Assembly (NCBI GenBank): GCA_019750095.1
Contig: JAIEOW010000006.1
Location: 1 to 35,661, forward strand
Length of the DNA stretch: 35,661 nt
Source: Phycisphaerales bacterium
Lineage (GTDB): Bacteria; Planctomycetota; Phycisphaerae; Phycisphaerales; UBA1924
Direction: 5' to 3'
The position numbers and the translations under genes are program-made. Below the pieces are notes generated by a model. It was not told where the DNA came from. It did not search any database and worked only from the letters and a program-made list of their open reading frames with translations. Below, in pieces: positions 13,773-21,974 of the stretch; the stretch's first letter is position 1; every line of letters begins with the position of its first letter.

Positions 13773-15143
13773 ATGGCGATGGACTTGGGCGATTCAGGGC
13801 AAAATGGTCAGGGGTGGACACGCCGTCAGATCATCGCCGCGGCGGGCACGGCGGCCGCGGCTGGGGTCGGCGGCTTGCTCGCCGGACCGCTCCTCGCCCA
13901 GCCGACCAAGCAGCCAAGTCAGCCGAACCGACCCGGCACGCAGCCGGGCAAGGCGGATCCTTCGAAGACGCCCGGGCCGACGACCTCGCCGCTGGATCTG
14001 GCGATGAAGCCGGGGAGAACGCGAGATTGGGTGCTGAAGACCTATGTCACGCTTGGGTCGCTCACGAATGCCGTGGTCGGGCCCGATGGCAAGGTGCCGG
14101 CGGTGAACAACCCGTCGGAGATCCAGAACACGCGGTTCAAGTTTGATACCGCTGCACTGATCTTCCCAGCGATCCGCACGACCGCAACGAGCACGTCCAC
14201 CGGCAACGTCAAGGCCACGGTGAAGGTCAACGGCAAGGACGTGACAAGCGAGGCGACTTGGTTGGACGACATGGCCGCTGGCTCGCGCTATGGCCGATGG
14301 GACATGAAGAACATCCTCGGGCACACCATCGACTTTGATACCGAGACCGAGGTGACCTGCTTTGAGTACGTCTGGGACGAGGTGCAGGGCGCGAAGGTGA
14401 CGTGGCCCGCGAGCGGCAAGTGGCCGCGGGCCGCCCAGTCGAGCTTTGCACCCCAGATGGGCATCGAACCCGGCGGCAAACTCGCGCTCGATCTGCTGAA
14501 CTCATGGACCAGTCAGAAAGACCCCAAGAGCATCCCGCAGGTGCAGCTTGCCAAGTTCCTCGCATCAAAGGCGCTGGAGGCCTGGCAACCCAGCGGCGAT
14601 GGGCTCAAGTTCACACGCACCGGCCTGCTGCAGGGCTTCGAGCTACGCGGCAGCGAACAGGTCATTCGTGACGGCAAGGGCAGCGAGCACGACATCGCGT
14701 GCGCGCTCACGGCGATCTATCGCTCGGCGGGCATTCCCGCACGCCCAGTCATTGGCTATGACATCAGCGAGAGCAAGGGCGAGGACAAGGGCCTTGCGGG
14801 CAAGAGCAAAGGCAAGCTGCGATCGTGGGTCGAGTTCTGCCTGTATGACGAGCAGAACCGCAAAGAGCTCTGGGTGCCGGTGGACATTGTGCGCATGCGC
14901 CGCAGCTCCAGCCGAGCGCCCGCTCTGGACAAGCCCTGGAAGTACTTCGGAAACAACGACCAGACGGATGATGTCATCCCGGTGGCCTTCCACTATCACC
15001 CGCCGACCACGGTGGTTGCGCACGGCGCGCCATGTTTCTGGGGCTGGCTGACGATGCCGGAGACGCAGATCGCCGAACAGACGGTGCGGTTTGTGACCCA
15101 GAGCCAGGTGCGGACGCCAGACAAGCCGGGGCGGAATAGATGA
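13773..15143 (+). CDS. Tat-exported transglutaminase-like protein, probable catalytic-site loss
   Basis: A 456-aa protein. The ATG at 13773 has GAGGAG 6 bases upstream (13761-13766); an earlier in-frame start at 13656 would add 39 unlikely residues. The N-terminus has a twin-arginine pattern (TRRQ with R17-R18), a hydrophobic stretch and LLAQ, suggesting Tat export. The C-terminal half resembles the transglutaminase-like core: GKGSEHDIACAL, YRSAGIPARPVIGYD and W367-VPVD371. Aligned to the family pattern G-x-C-x-D-x-A, the Cys position is E305. In the H-A-W-V-E pattern the His position is R350 (RSWVE). Only the Asp, D371, is kept. A shifted alignment could instead use C310, but it fits the spacing to GIPAR less well. 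The protein may be a non-catalytic relative that binds protein or peptide; this is inference. It stands alone on the plus strand. Confidence 0.82.
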   Translation: MAMDLGDSGQNGQGWTRRQIIAAAGTAAAAGVGGLLAGPLLAQPTKQPSQPNRPGTQPGKADPSKTPGPTTSPLDLAMKPGRTRDWVLKTYVTLGSLTNAVVGPDGKVPAVNNPSEIQNTRFKFDTAALIFPAIRTTATSTSTGNVKATVKVNGKDVTSEATWLDDMAAGSRYGRWDMKNILGHTIDFDTETEVTCFEYVWDEVQGAKVTWPASGKWPRAAQSSFAPQMGIEPGGKLALDLLNSWTSQKDPKSIPQVQLAKFLASKALEAWQPSGDGLKFTRTGLLQGFELRGSEQVIRDGKGSEHDIACALTAIYRSAGIPARPVIGYDISESKGEDKGLAGKSKGKLRSWVEFCLYDEQNRKELWVPVDIVRMRRSSSRAPALDKPWKYFGNNDQTDDVIPVAFHYHPPTTVVAHGAPCFWGWLTMPETQIAEQTVRFVTQSQVRTPDKPGRNR

Positions 15144-15146
15144 GCG

Positions 15147-15179
15147 GATGCCGCGGGCGAAAGGCCTAGACGCGGCATC
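15147..15179 (+). terminator. Possible terminator hairpin after the transglutaminase-like gene
   Basis: GATGCCGCG and CGCGGCATC form a perfect 9-bp stem around a 15-base loop, starting 4 bases after the stop. No T-tract follows, so it may be a U-less terminator or an mRNA 3' stabilising structure. Confidence 0.45.
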
Positions 15180-15475
15180 TGCGGGCTTGCCGACGACGTG
15201 TGTGCTGCAAAAGATCTTGCTTACCGCTTTGAACGCAAGGCTGAAGGATGCTTGATGCGCGGATATTTGTTAGGGTCCTGGCCATCCTCGCCGCACGGGA
15301 TGCGGACAGGACCTTGCGGCACCATCATAAAGGGCCATCTAAAAGTTGTGGAGCACCACAGGCGTACATCGGGCTGCTGGCTTTCCTGCAGTTGTCTTCG
15401 AGAGGGTTTCAGACGCGAAGGCTCTTTAGGTCGCGGCGATTCCGGCCATTCGCAATCATGCCGCCGGTTCCTGGT
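15180..15475. other. Convergent intergenic region without a recognisable gene
   Basis: About 300 bases lie between the ends of two convergent genes. I see no reading frame with credible start, ribosome site and composition, no RNA gene, and no clear T-tailed terminator for the minus-strand gene. Confidence 0.5.
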
Positions 15476-16264
15476 TCAAAGGTCACGCGACCGAGGCGAG
15501 ACAGTGGGTGGAGTACTTGGCCGAAGAGAGGCGTTACATTTGGGACAGCAAGCGAGAGATGGCCTCTTGCGAATGACAGAGCCGCACCCCGGACAAATGG
15601 CCATGATCGATTTGCGGCGGAACATCGATCTTTTTCGCAATGCGGGAGCGGAGGTCCCCAGATACACCATGACTCCCCAGAACACCGAGTTCATCAAAAA
15701 ACCACTCCATATCGGGGCGATTGGGAGAGCACCCCACATGGCGTACCATGGCCCAAGAACGGTCTTTGGGTAAGCTGGCATCGAGAGTCCGACGTCGACT
15801 CGTCCGGCACCTCCACGGCCCCCTCCTCCCCATGGAATACGAACGCGGCCCTTGAGCGCCAGAAACGGCCAACCGGTCGCAAACTCGCTGAACCCCGAAT
15901 CACGCCCGTCTCGAGGCGGAAGCGGAGTGCGCCCGCCGGTCTCGTAGACCAGCGACCAGCTCGGCACCTTGGCAAGGTCGAATCCCGGAGCGCGATCCAG
16001 ATTGCCAACCGACCCTTCGAACCACGGCGTGCGGTAGACGTCTAGAGATTCAACACCTCGGCGCTTGTGCAGAAGCCAGAGAAATGGATACGGAGTTTCG
16101 CCAGCCGTTGGGCGAGCAAAATCGGTGATCGTGCCACCCAAGTTCCAAGGTAATGGTCCGCCTTTGACAGCGGGCTCTCGTTGTAGTGAGAGCGTCCAAG
16201 AGATCGCAACAGTCAGTGCCAGACCGAGCAATCCAGAAAGAGTTACTCGACGAGTGCCGCGCAA
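15476..16264 (-). CDS. Membrane protein with C-terminal zinc ribbon
   Basis: A 262-aa protein starting at TTG 16264, with AGGGGG about 5 bases upstream. Residues about 8-26 form an N-terminal membrane anchor (VTLSGLLGLALTVAISW). A soluble segment of about 165 residues follows, with GRTPLPP and EFATGWPFLALKGR, elements I associate with a widespread uncharacterised planctomycete family. A second hydrophobic segment near 200-215 (FLMNSVFWGVMVYLG) is followed by a basic stretch and a zinc ribbon, CPGC then CPKC. The predicted topology is two membrane segments with the ribbon probably cytoplasmic and the loop outside. The gene lies 53 bases after the stop of the Cys-rich secreted protein gene and is probably co-transcribed with it. 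Function is unknown. Base composition around it looks less GC-rich than the surface-protein genes. Confidence 0.78.
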   Translation of the reverse strand: MRGTRRVTLSGLLGLALTVAISWTLSLQREPAVKGGPLPWNLGGTITDFARPTAGETPYPFLWLLHKRRGVESLDVYRTPWFEGSVGNLDRAPGFDLAKVPSWSLVYETGGRTPLPPRDGRDSGFSEFATGWPFLALKGRVRIPWGGGGRGGAGRVDVGLSMPAYPKTVLGPWYAMWGALPIAPIWSGFLMNSVFWGVMVYLGTSAPALRKRSMFRRKSIMAICPGCGSVIRKRPSLACCPKCNASLRPSTPPTVSPRSRDL

Positions 16265-16317
16265 GTGACCCCCTACATGGACAGTTTGGATGCGGCCAAT
16301 CGTTCAGTGCGCCCGAG

Positions 16318-17331
16318 TCAGAAGCAAATCCAGGATGGGGATAAGCCTGGGGGCGGCGGCGCAGGTGTCGTAGCCCACAGACAGGGCGTGCAAGGGCCAC
16401 CGCCGGGATTGGGGCAGCAAGTAATGATTGTGTAGCATTCACTGATATTGAATGTTCTCACGATCGTAATGACGCAAAGCGGGGTCTGATGATACACGGT
16501 CATTGGGCGATACCGTGTATGGGTAACTCGATATCGACAGCCAGTCGCTTGATTCGGCGGCGTACCCAGTGTGCAATCGCCCGTCAACGTCGAGTCTGGT
16601 GTGTTGACCCAACCACCCCACGGGCCAGATGGCACGACCCAGGTCCACGGCAAGCACCAGACTGTGCCGCAAGTCACGGCCAACCTGTTCGAAGCGATAA
16701 AGACCCCGCCGGCGTCACCTTGAATGGCTTCGTCAGCCTCAACACCCTGAGTCAGGTCGTCAATAATCTCGTCACCTTCACACTGGTCCGTCAACTGAAA
16801 CTTCTCAAATGGGATGTCAGCGGCTTTGTATCCGAGCGATACGAGCACCTCGACAAGAGCGTCTCGGGAAGACGAAGCGCTCAGATACGCGCTGAGAGGA
16901 TCGATGACCAAGACACCATTATCGTACTCCTTCGGAACCTCTGGGCTGCTCGGCATGACATCTGGCTTGGGGTCGCTCGTTCGCCAAACTGCGTCATAGG
17001 CAGGTGCAATTGAAAGCACAGAATTGATATAGGAGATAGCTTGCCATTGATCCGTGCCCTCCCAGGCGAATGCCTGCCAGCCGCCTACGCCAGGATCGCG
17101 TCTCACAAACCACACAGACGTAAGGTTCTGACCAGAGACTTGGTTCTTGTCTACGAACGCCAGGAAGCTATGCACCCTCGGAGAGAGATCGCCTACGGAC
17201 ACAACGATTGGGGTGAGTGTCCAACTGCCAAGAGTAATTCGAACATCTGAAGGTCGGTAGACTGTCTCCGCCCGAGACTGACTACCGAAGGTGGCGACGA
17301 AAAGAACCAACAGCACAAAGAAAGTACGCAT
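16318..17331 (-). CDS. Secreted protein with a cysteine-rich C-terminal half
   Basis: A 337-aa exported protein of unknown family. The ATG at 17331 has AAGGAGG about 5 bases upstream; an in-frame start 8 codons earlier has none. Residues 1-21 form the signal peptide (MRTFFVLLVLFVATFGSQSRA). The first half is acidic and nearly free of Cys (for example WQAFAWEGTDQWQAISYI). The second half has 12 Cys, arranged singly and as clusters near the end (CYTIITCC, CTPC, then final WICF), with Pro- and Gly-rich spacers. This suggests a disulfide-stabilised tail. No catalytic motif is seen. It is probably the first gene of a two-gene operon with the zinc-ribbon membrane protein; a functional pairing is inference. 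Confidence 0.75.
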   Translation of the reverse strand: MRTFFVLLVLFVATFGSQSRAETVYRPSDVRITLGSWTLTPIVVSVGDLSPRVHSFLAFVDKNQVSGQNLTSVWFVRRDPGVGGWQAFAWEGTDQWQAISYINSVLSIAPAYDAVWRTSDPKPDVMPSSPEVPKEYDNGVLVIDPLSAYLSASSSRDALVEVLVSLGYKAADIPFEKFQLTDQCEGDEIIDDLTQGVEADEAIQGDAGGVFIASNRLAVTCGTVWCLPWTWVVPSGPWGGWVNTPDSTLTGDCTLGTPPNQATGCRYRVTHTRYRPMTVYHQTPLCVITIVRTFNISECYTIITCCPNPGGGPCTPCLWATTPAPPPPGLSPSWICF

Positions 17332-17418
17332 GAGTCCTCCTTGGCGAGAGTTCAACTCGGCGCAACCAAGCTAACAGATTCAGTCCAACGTGTCAAGTTG
17401 GTTCAGGCCGATTCACCA

Positions 17419-19416
17419 CTAAGATCGCATCGTTCCTGCCGGTGCTTGCGCAAACTGGCTCTCCCGATCGCCCGGGAACTGTTTGATCCCGTCCTGCTTG
17501 GGCGTCTTGCCCTTGCCGCGGAGGTCCGTCGGGGTCTTCTCGGGAATCACATAGTCCTTCGCCGGGAGCGACTCGGTGTGCTTCATCGCCGCATCCGCGG
17601 CCTTCAGCATGGTGTCGTCGGCATTGGCCAAGCAGTTGGTGAAGTAGTCGCGGATTTCCAGTTCGCACAGGTCAAAGAAGTGCATCGCCGCGGCCTTGTC
17701 GCGCTGGAACTCCATGTCGCCCGCGCCGTTGCCGCCATGAGCACGCATGTCGCTGTCGAGCTTGGCCAGCGTGCACGCCCAGGCATGCAGCAGGATCGCC
17801 GTGTTGCCCAGCCGGGCCTGCACGGCCTGGCGCTCCAGGATCGATGAGTCGTACTTCTTGCTCATCATCTTGAACATGTACGTGTGCTCGCGCACCAATC
17901 GGCTGAGCCGATCGGCCACATCTCGCAGGTCCGTGTGCACCCTGTTGATCACCGGCAGCGGACGCCGAATACCGAAAAACACTTCGAGCCCCAGGGGAAT
18001 CGCCAGCTTCATCAGCTTGACGTTGAACGTGCTCTTGATCGCTTTGCCCAGGAACGCGCCCAGTGGCTCGTCCTTGTCCTTCATCAAAGAGAGCTTGATG
18101 CCCAGCATCTGCTCGGCGAGCTGCTTGCCGCCATAGCCGAAGATGAACGACCACATCAGGTCGTTGGACCCTTCGACGATCAGGTTGATGCGCGAGTCTC
18201 TGAAGACGCGCTCCACCTCGTTCTCGGTCATGTAGCTTTCGCCGCCCATGATCTGCAGGCCGTCGTTCACGACGCGCCACCCGTATTCCGAGCAGAAGGT
18301 CTTGCAGACCGCCGTCTCGACCATGATGTCCTCGTCCTTGCGGTCGAGCATCCCGGTGGTCATGTACAGCACGGCGTCGATCGCATAGTTATACGCGGCC
18401 ATGCGGGCGATGCGCTGCCGCACAAGTTCCTTGTCCGCCAGCGGCTTGCCGAACTGAAAGCGGGTCATGCCCCACTTGGTCGCCTGATCGCGCACCTTTC
18501 GGGCCCCGCCCAGCATGCCCGCGCTCAGCGTGCATCGCCCGAAGTTCAGGCAAGAGAGCGCGATCTGCAACCCGCGGCCTTCTTTGCCCAGCAGGTTGTC
18601 CTTGTGCACACGCACGCCATGGAACTTGATCCTGGCCTGCCACGTGCCGCGGATGCCGCACTTGGAACGGTTCTTCTGGAAGATCTCGACGCCTTCCATC
18701 CATGGATGGAGCACGAGGGCGGAGATCTTGCCCTTGCCGTCTGAGGTCTTTTCACGGCACATCACGGTAAACAGACCGCTGATCGCGCCGCTGGTGGCCC
18801 ACTTCTTTTCGCCGGTGACGATGTAGTAGTCGCCGTCCTTCACGAACTCGGTCTCCTGCCCGCCCGCGTCGCAGCCGACGTTGGGCTCGCTGAGACAGAA
18901 CGCGCTCACCCAGTCTTTGGCCAGGTGTGGGAGCCAGAGTTTCTTCTGCTGCTCGTTGCCATACAGCATCACGGCCTTGCAGCCGATCGACTGGTGTGCG
19001 CTCACCAGCACGGCGGTGGAGCCGCAACTGAACCCGATCCGCTCAAGCACCCGGTTGTAGCTCGTGATCCCCATCCCGAGTCCGCCGAACTCTTTGGGAA
19101 TCGTCATCCCCAAAACGCCCAGCGAAAAGAGCTTGTCGATCACCCAGCGCGGAATCTCCTGATCCTGATCGATCTTGATCGCCGGATGCTCGTTGCGCAG
19201 ATAGTCGTCGAGCCGGGCCAGCAGCTGGTCGCACTCGGCCTGCTCTCGTGCATCGTTCTGCGGATATGGGAAGTAGAACTCTTCCTTGATCCGACCCCAG
19301 AACAGGTTCTTCACCGGCCCCATCTTGGCCGGCTCGGCACCCATCCATTCCTCGGCCTGCTCCAGCAGCTTGCGGTCCTCTGCGGAGATGCCCTTGAGAT
19401 TCTTCAGGTCGGCCAT
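17419..19416 (-). CDS. Acyl-CoA dehydrogenase, VLCAD/ACAD9-like with C-terminal extension
   Basis: A 665-aa flavoenzyme expected to catalyse alpha,beta-dehydrogenation of acyl-CoA in fatty-acid beta-oxidation, passing electrons to ETF. The ATG at 19416 opens MADLKNLKG; a GTG 7 codons upstream lacks a ribosome site. Domains in order: N-terminal helical domain (about 65-175, IPKEFGGLGMG), middle beta domain (about 180-290, CLSEPNVGCDAGG and the FAD-contact segment VTGEKKWATSG), C-terminal helical domain (about 300-450, FGRCTLSAGMLGGA, RFQFGKPL, NDGLQIMGGESYM). E415 in IVEGSND aligns with the catalytic Glu of VLCAD-type enzymes. The extra 200 or so residues match the long C-terminal extension of the VLCAD/ACAD9 group, which in those enzymes promotes membrane association. 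Chain-length preference is not readable here. No other beta-oxidation gene is adjacent. Confidence 0.93.
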   Translation of the reverse strand: MADLKNLKGISAEDRKLLEQAEEWMGAEPAKMGPVKNLFWGRIKEEFYFPYPQNDAREQAECDQLLARLDDYLRNEHPAIKIDQDQEIPRWVIDKLFSLGVLGMTIPKEFGGLGMGITSYNRVLERIGFSCGSTAVLVSAHQSIGCKAVMLYGNEQQKKLWLPHLAKDWVSAFCLSEPNVGCDAGGQETEFVKDGDYYIVTGEKKWATSGAISGLFTVMCREKTSDGKGKISALVLHPWMEGVEIFQKNRSKCGIRGTWQARIKFHGVRVHKDNLLGKEGRGLQIALSCLNFGRCTLSAGMLGGARKVRDQATKWGMTRFQFGKPLADKELVRQRIARMAAYNYAIDAVLYMTTGMLDRKDEDIMVETAVCKTFCSEYGWRVVNDGLQIMGGESYMTENEVERVFRDSRINLIVEGSNDLMWSFIFGYGGKQLAEQMLGIKLSLMKDKDEPLGAFLGKAIKSTFNVKLMKLAIPLGLEVFFGIRRPLPVINRVHTDLRDVADRLSRLVREHTYMFKMMSKKYDSSILERQAVQARLGNTAILLHAWACTLAKLDSDMRAHGGNGAGDMEFQRDKAAAMHFFDLCELEIRDYFTNCLANADDTMLKAADAAMKHTESLPAKDYVIPEKTPTDLRGKGKTPKQDGIKQFPGDRESQFAQAPAGTMRS

Positions 19417-19481
19417 GGTGGAAGCTCTTTCGATCACGCCCGGATTCGGGATGCACGCGGGAGAAAAGCGCGATGATCATA

Positions 19482-19509
19482 GGTGCGGGTGTGCTCGCAC
19501 ACCCGCACC
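19482..19509. terminator. Perfect 12-bp GC hairpin between the HEAT-repeat and acyl-CoA dehydrogenase genes
   Basis: GGTGCGGGTGTG and CACACCCGCACC pair around a CTCG tetraloop. On the minus strand it is 154 bases after the stop of the HEAT gene and 66 bases before the dehydrogenase start. No T-tract follows on either strand, so it may be a U-less terminator or an element in the dehydrogenase leader. Confidence 0.45.
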
Positions 19510-19662
19510 CGATTCAGTTCCCCAAGACTACCCCGGCCCGAGAAGACCATGACGCTTCGGCCAGAACACCCGCATCCGCCCGGGGTCTGTCGCGATCAGC
19601 GTGCCTTGGAGTTGCCGGGAACAAGGGCTTTGGAGGATGGACGACCAAAGCCCGGATGCCGC

Positions 19663-21888
19663 TCACTTCGTCGCGTCGTCTCCAAGGATCAGCGGGACCA
19701 CGCTGCGATTCTGGATGTTGAGTGCGCCGAGCAGTGCGGCCGCCGCCACCGCCTGCTCGCCGGTGGCCGTGCCCGCCAAGCCCACGAGGGCGTCGATCTG
19801 GCGCTGGTCGAGCTGGTTGCCATAGCGCTTGGCGCTTCCTGCGGCAAAGGTCAGGAGCACCACGCTCTCGTCGCCCTCAGCGTTGAGGGCCGCGTCGGTC
19901 AGCGTCACCTGGGCCTGCTTTGAGTTCACGTACGACAACACCTCGGCGATGCGGTTCCGCACCGCGCCCTTGGCGTCGGCCATCGCCGTCACCAGCGGGC
20001 CCTGGGCTTCCATGATGTTCAGCACCGGGCTCCCGCTGACCGCGAGGTCGCGGAGCACGCCGAGCGAGCGGGCCTTGTACATCTCGGCCTCGTCGCCGGA
20101 GATCAGCCCGCCGGAGGCCTTGGCGATCAGGTCATCGCTGGCGGCCTGAATGTCCTTGGGGTTCACGCCCTCGCGCAGCAGCCGCACGCGCACGTCGCGG
20201 GCGAACTTGGGGTACTGCTCCAAGTATCCCTGCGTCGTGACGAGCGCCAGCACGGGCGTCGCACGCAAACGCGAATCGCCCAGCGACTGCGTGATCAGTT
20301 CGCCCGTCGCCGCGCTCGGAAGCTGAGACACGATGATGTCCACGCCAGGAGCGTCGGCGATCGCCTGACCGGCAGACTGCAGGTTGTTCGCCGGAGGCAG
20401 CACGGTGAAGCCGCGAGCGCGGAACTGATCGCTCAGCGAAGACTGCTCTTCGGTCGTGCCGGCCACGATGAGGGCGTACTTGGCCTGGGCATCTCGGATG
20501 CTCGAAGCCAGCGTGCGCACCACGCTCTCGGCACCCGGGAAGGCGTCCTTGGGCTGGGCCGAGCCGATCGCCAGAGCCGCCTCGTACTGCACGCGGCGGT
20601 TCGGATACTTCAGAGCGTCCAGCAGCGGGCGACGATCGCCTGACCCCGCCGGAGCGGTCCACAGGTCACGTCCGCCGGTCTTCTCAAGCGAGGCCAGGGC
20701 CTTGCGCACCAGCGGCGTGTCGGCGCTGTCGAGTGCACCAGCCAGCACGCTCTGCCCGATGCTCGGTCCGGCGGCGACGGCGTAATACATCGCATCACGC
20801 CCGAGCGCCGGGTACACCGGATTCTCATATCCCTCGGGGGAGCGCAGCTCACGGGTGAAGTTCGAGCCGATCCATGTGCTCACGCCGCGGGTGTTGGTCG
20901 CATCGCGCCGGAGGGCCAGCTCGCTGAGCTTCATCGCCATCGTTGCGGGATACACCTTCGCATCAACGCTCTGGAACGTCAGCCCGGTCGCGGGCTCAAA
21001 GTTCCACACCAGGAGGTTCGGATCATTCGGGAACGTCAGCAGACTCGGGCTCGCCTTGGCATAAGCCAGCGCCAGATCGACGTATCGATCGGAGACGGGC
21101 ATCTGCGCGTTCACCGCGCCAGAGATCTGCGAGATCGCTCGCTCGGTCGCCAGCTTCACGGAGTCGTTCTGTGTCGTCCCAAGCAGGTCATAGAGGAATG
21201 GCAGCGCGTGCGTCTGCGGCATCTCACCCAGAACCTTCACCACCTGCTCCTGCTGCGCGGGTTGCAGCTTCGGAAGAGCCGTTACCAGCGGCATCACGCT
21301 GTGCCGACCCATCTCCACCAGCACGCTGCGGGCCGACGCGGCGAGTGCGGCGTCATTGCCCGCGAACATTGCGGTGAAGAGCTGCGGGGCGGCGTATTCA
21401 CCCGCGGCGAGCAGCCGCTCACGGCCGACCGAACGCTGACGCATGTCGCCGGTGAGCATGGCGATCGCCGCAGAGATCGCATCCGGATCGCGGATGGATG
21501 CCAGCTTTCCGGCGTCATACAGCTTGGCAAGCTTCGAGGCCACGGCCTCAAGCCCGGGCGACCTCTGCGCCCGCGTCACCGCACGCGTGAAGCGCTCCGC
21601 GCCGACGCCGGAGTCCACCAGCTTGGCAAACGCGGCAGGGTCCAGTTCGCGATCCAGTAGCGCCTGGCCCACCTGCTGGGCCACGTCGCCGCGATCGATG
21701 AAGACATAGTGGACAAAGTCATCGAGCGACGACGCGTCCTTGGTCGCCTGCTCCTTGGCCTTCATGGTGTCGGATGGACTGTCGGCCAAAGCGGGGGCCG
21801 AAAACGCCAACCCGGCCACAAGAACCAACGCGGCGGGAACCAACGTCGCGGGAATCCGACGGAGATCGGTGATCGAGCACTGCGGCAC
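19663..21888 (-). CDS. Exported HEAT-repeat protein with embedded receiver-like segment
   Basis: A 741-aa protein. The GTG at 21888 is chosen because GAGGAG lies about 7 bases upstream; an ATG at 21933 would add 15 residues without such a site. A signal peptide covers about 1-35 (VPAALVLVAGLAFSAPALA). Most of the chain is alpha-helical Ala- and Leu-rich repeats of the HEAT type (for example VVKVLGEMPQTHALPFLYDLLG and RRVQYEAALAIGSAQP). Between about 485 and 590 the pattern changes to alternating beta-alpha (KYALIVAGTTEEQSSLSDQF, GVDIIVSQLPS, TPVLALVTTQG), which resembles a receiver or Rossmann-type fold but lacks the usual Asp phosphorylation pocket. HEAT repeats then resume to the end. The role is probably a periplasmic protein-protein scaffold; no partner is visible. 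The gene is divergent from the response regulator. Confidence 0.85.
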   Translation of the reverse strand: MPQCSITDLRRIPATLVPAALVLVAGLAFSAPALADSPSDTMKAKEQATKDASSLDDFVHYVFIDRGDVAQQVGQALLDRELDPAAFAKLVDSGVGAERFTRAVTRAQRSPGLEAVASKLAKLYDAGKLASIRDPDAISAAIAMLTGDMRQRSVGRERLLAAGEYAAPQLFTAMFAGNDAALAASARSVLVEMGRHSVMPLVTALPKLQPAQQEQVVKVLGEMPQTHALPFLYDLLGTTQNDSVKLATERAISQISGAVNAQMPVSDRYVDLALAYAKASPSLLTFPNDPNLLVWNFEPATGLTFQSVDAKVYPATMAMKLSELALRRDATNTRGVSTWIGSNFTRELRSPEGYENPVYPALGRDAMYYAVAAGPSIGQSVLAGALDSADTPLVRKALASLEKTGGRDLWTAPAGSGDRRPLLDALKYPNRRVQYEAALAIGSAQPKDAFPGAESVVRTLASSIRDAQAKYALIVAGTTEEQSSLSDQFRARGFTVLPPANNLQSAGQAIADAPGVDIIVSQLPSAATGELITQSLGDSRLRATPVLALVTTQGYLEQYPKFARDVRVRLLREGVNPKDIQAASDDLIAKASGGLISGDEAEMYKARSLGVLRDLAVSGSPVLNIMEAQGPLVTAMADAKGAVRNRIAEVLSYVNSKQAQVTLTDAALNAEGDESVVLLTFAAGSAKRYGNQLDQRQIDALVGLAGTATGEQAVAAAALLGALNIQNRSVVPLILGDDATK

Positions 21889-21949
21889 GGTGAACTCCTC
21901 GCGGCCCGGGTCGATGCCGACCCGGCGACGCATCCAGCTTCAACTTGGG

Positions 21950-21974
21950 TCGATTCGGCGGTTTGCCGAATCGA
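21950..21974. promoter_or_regulatory. Perfect 10-bp inverted repeat upstream of the HEAT-repeat gene
   Basis: TCGATTCGGC and GCCGAATCGA pair around a GGTTT loop, 61 bases upstream of the GTG start at 21888. It could be an operator dyad or leader hairpin. No T-tract adjoins it on the transcribed side. Confidence 0.4.

Noticed and set aside
15248..16045. 265-codon plus-strand frame opposite the zinc-ribbon membrane protein
   Set aside because: The minus strand has a ribosome site, two membrane segments, a CxxC pair and family-type motifs; the plus frame shows none.
16489..17013. Plus-strand frame opposite the Cys-rich secreted protein
   Set aside because: No ribosome site or recognisable protein feature, and the minus strand has a clear AAGGAGG and signal peptide.
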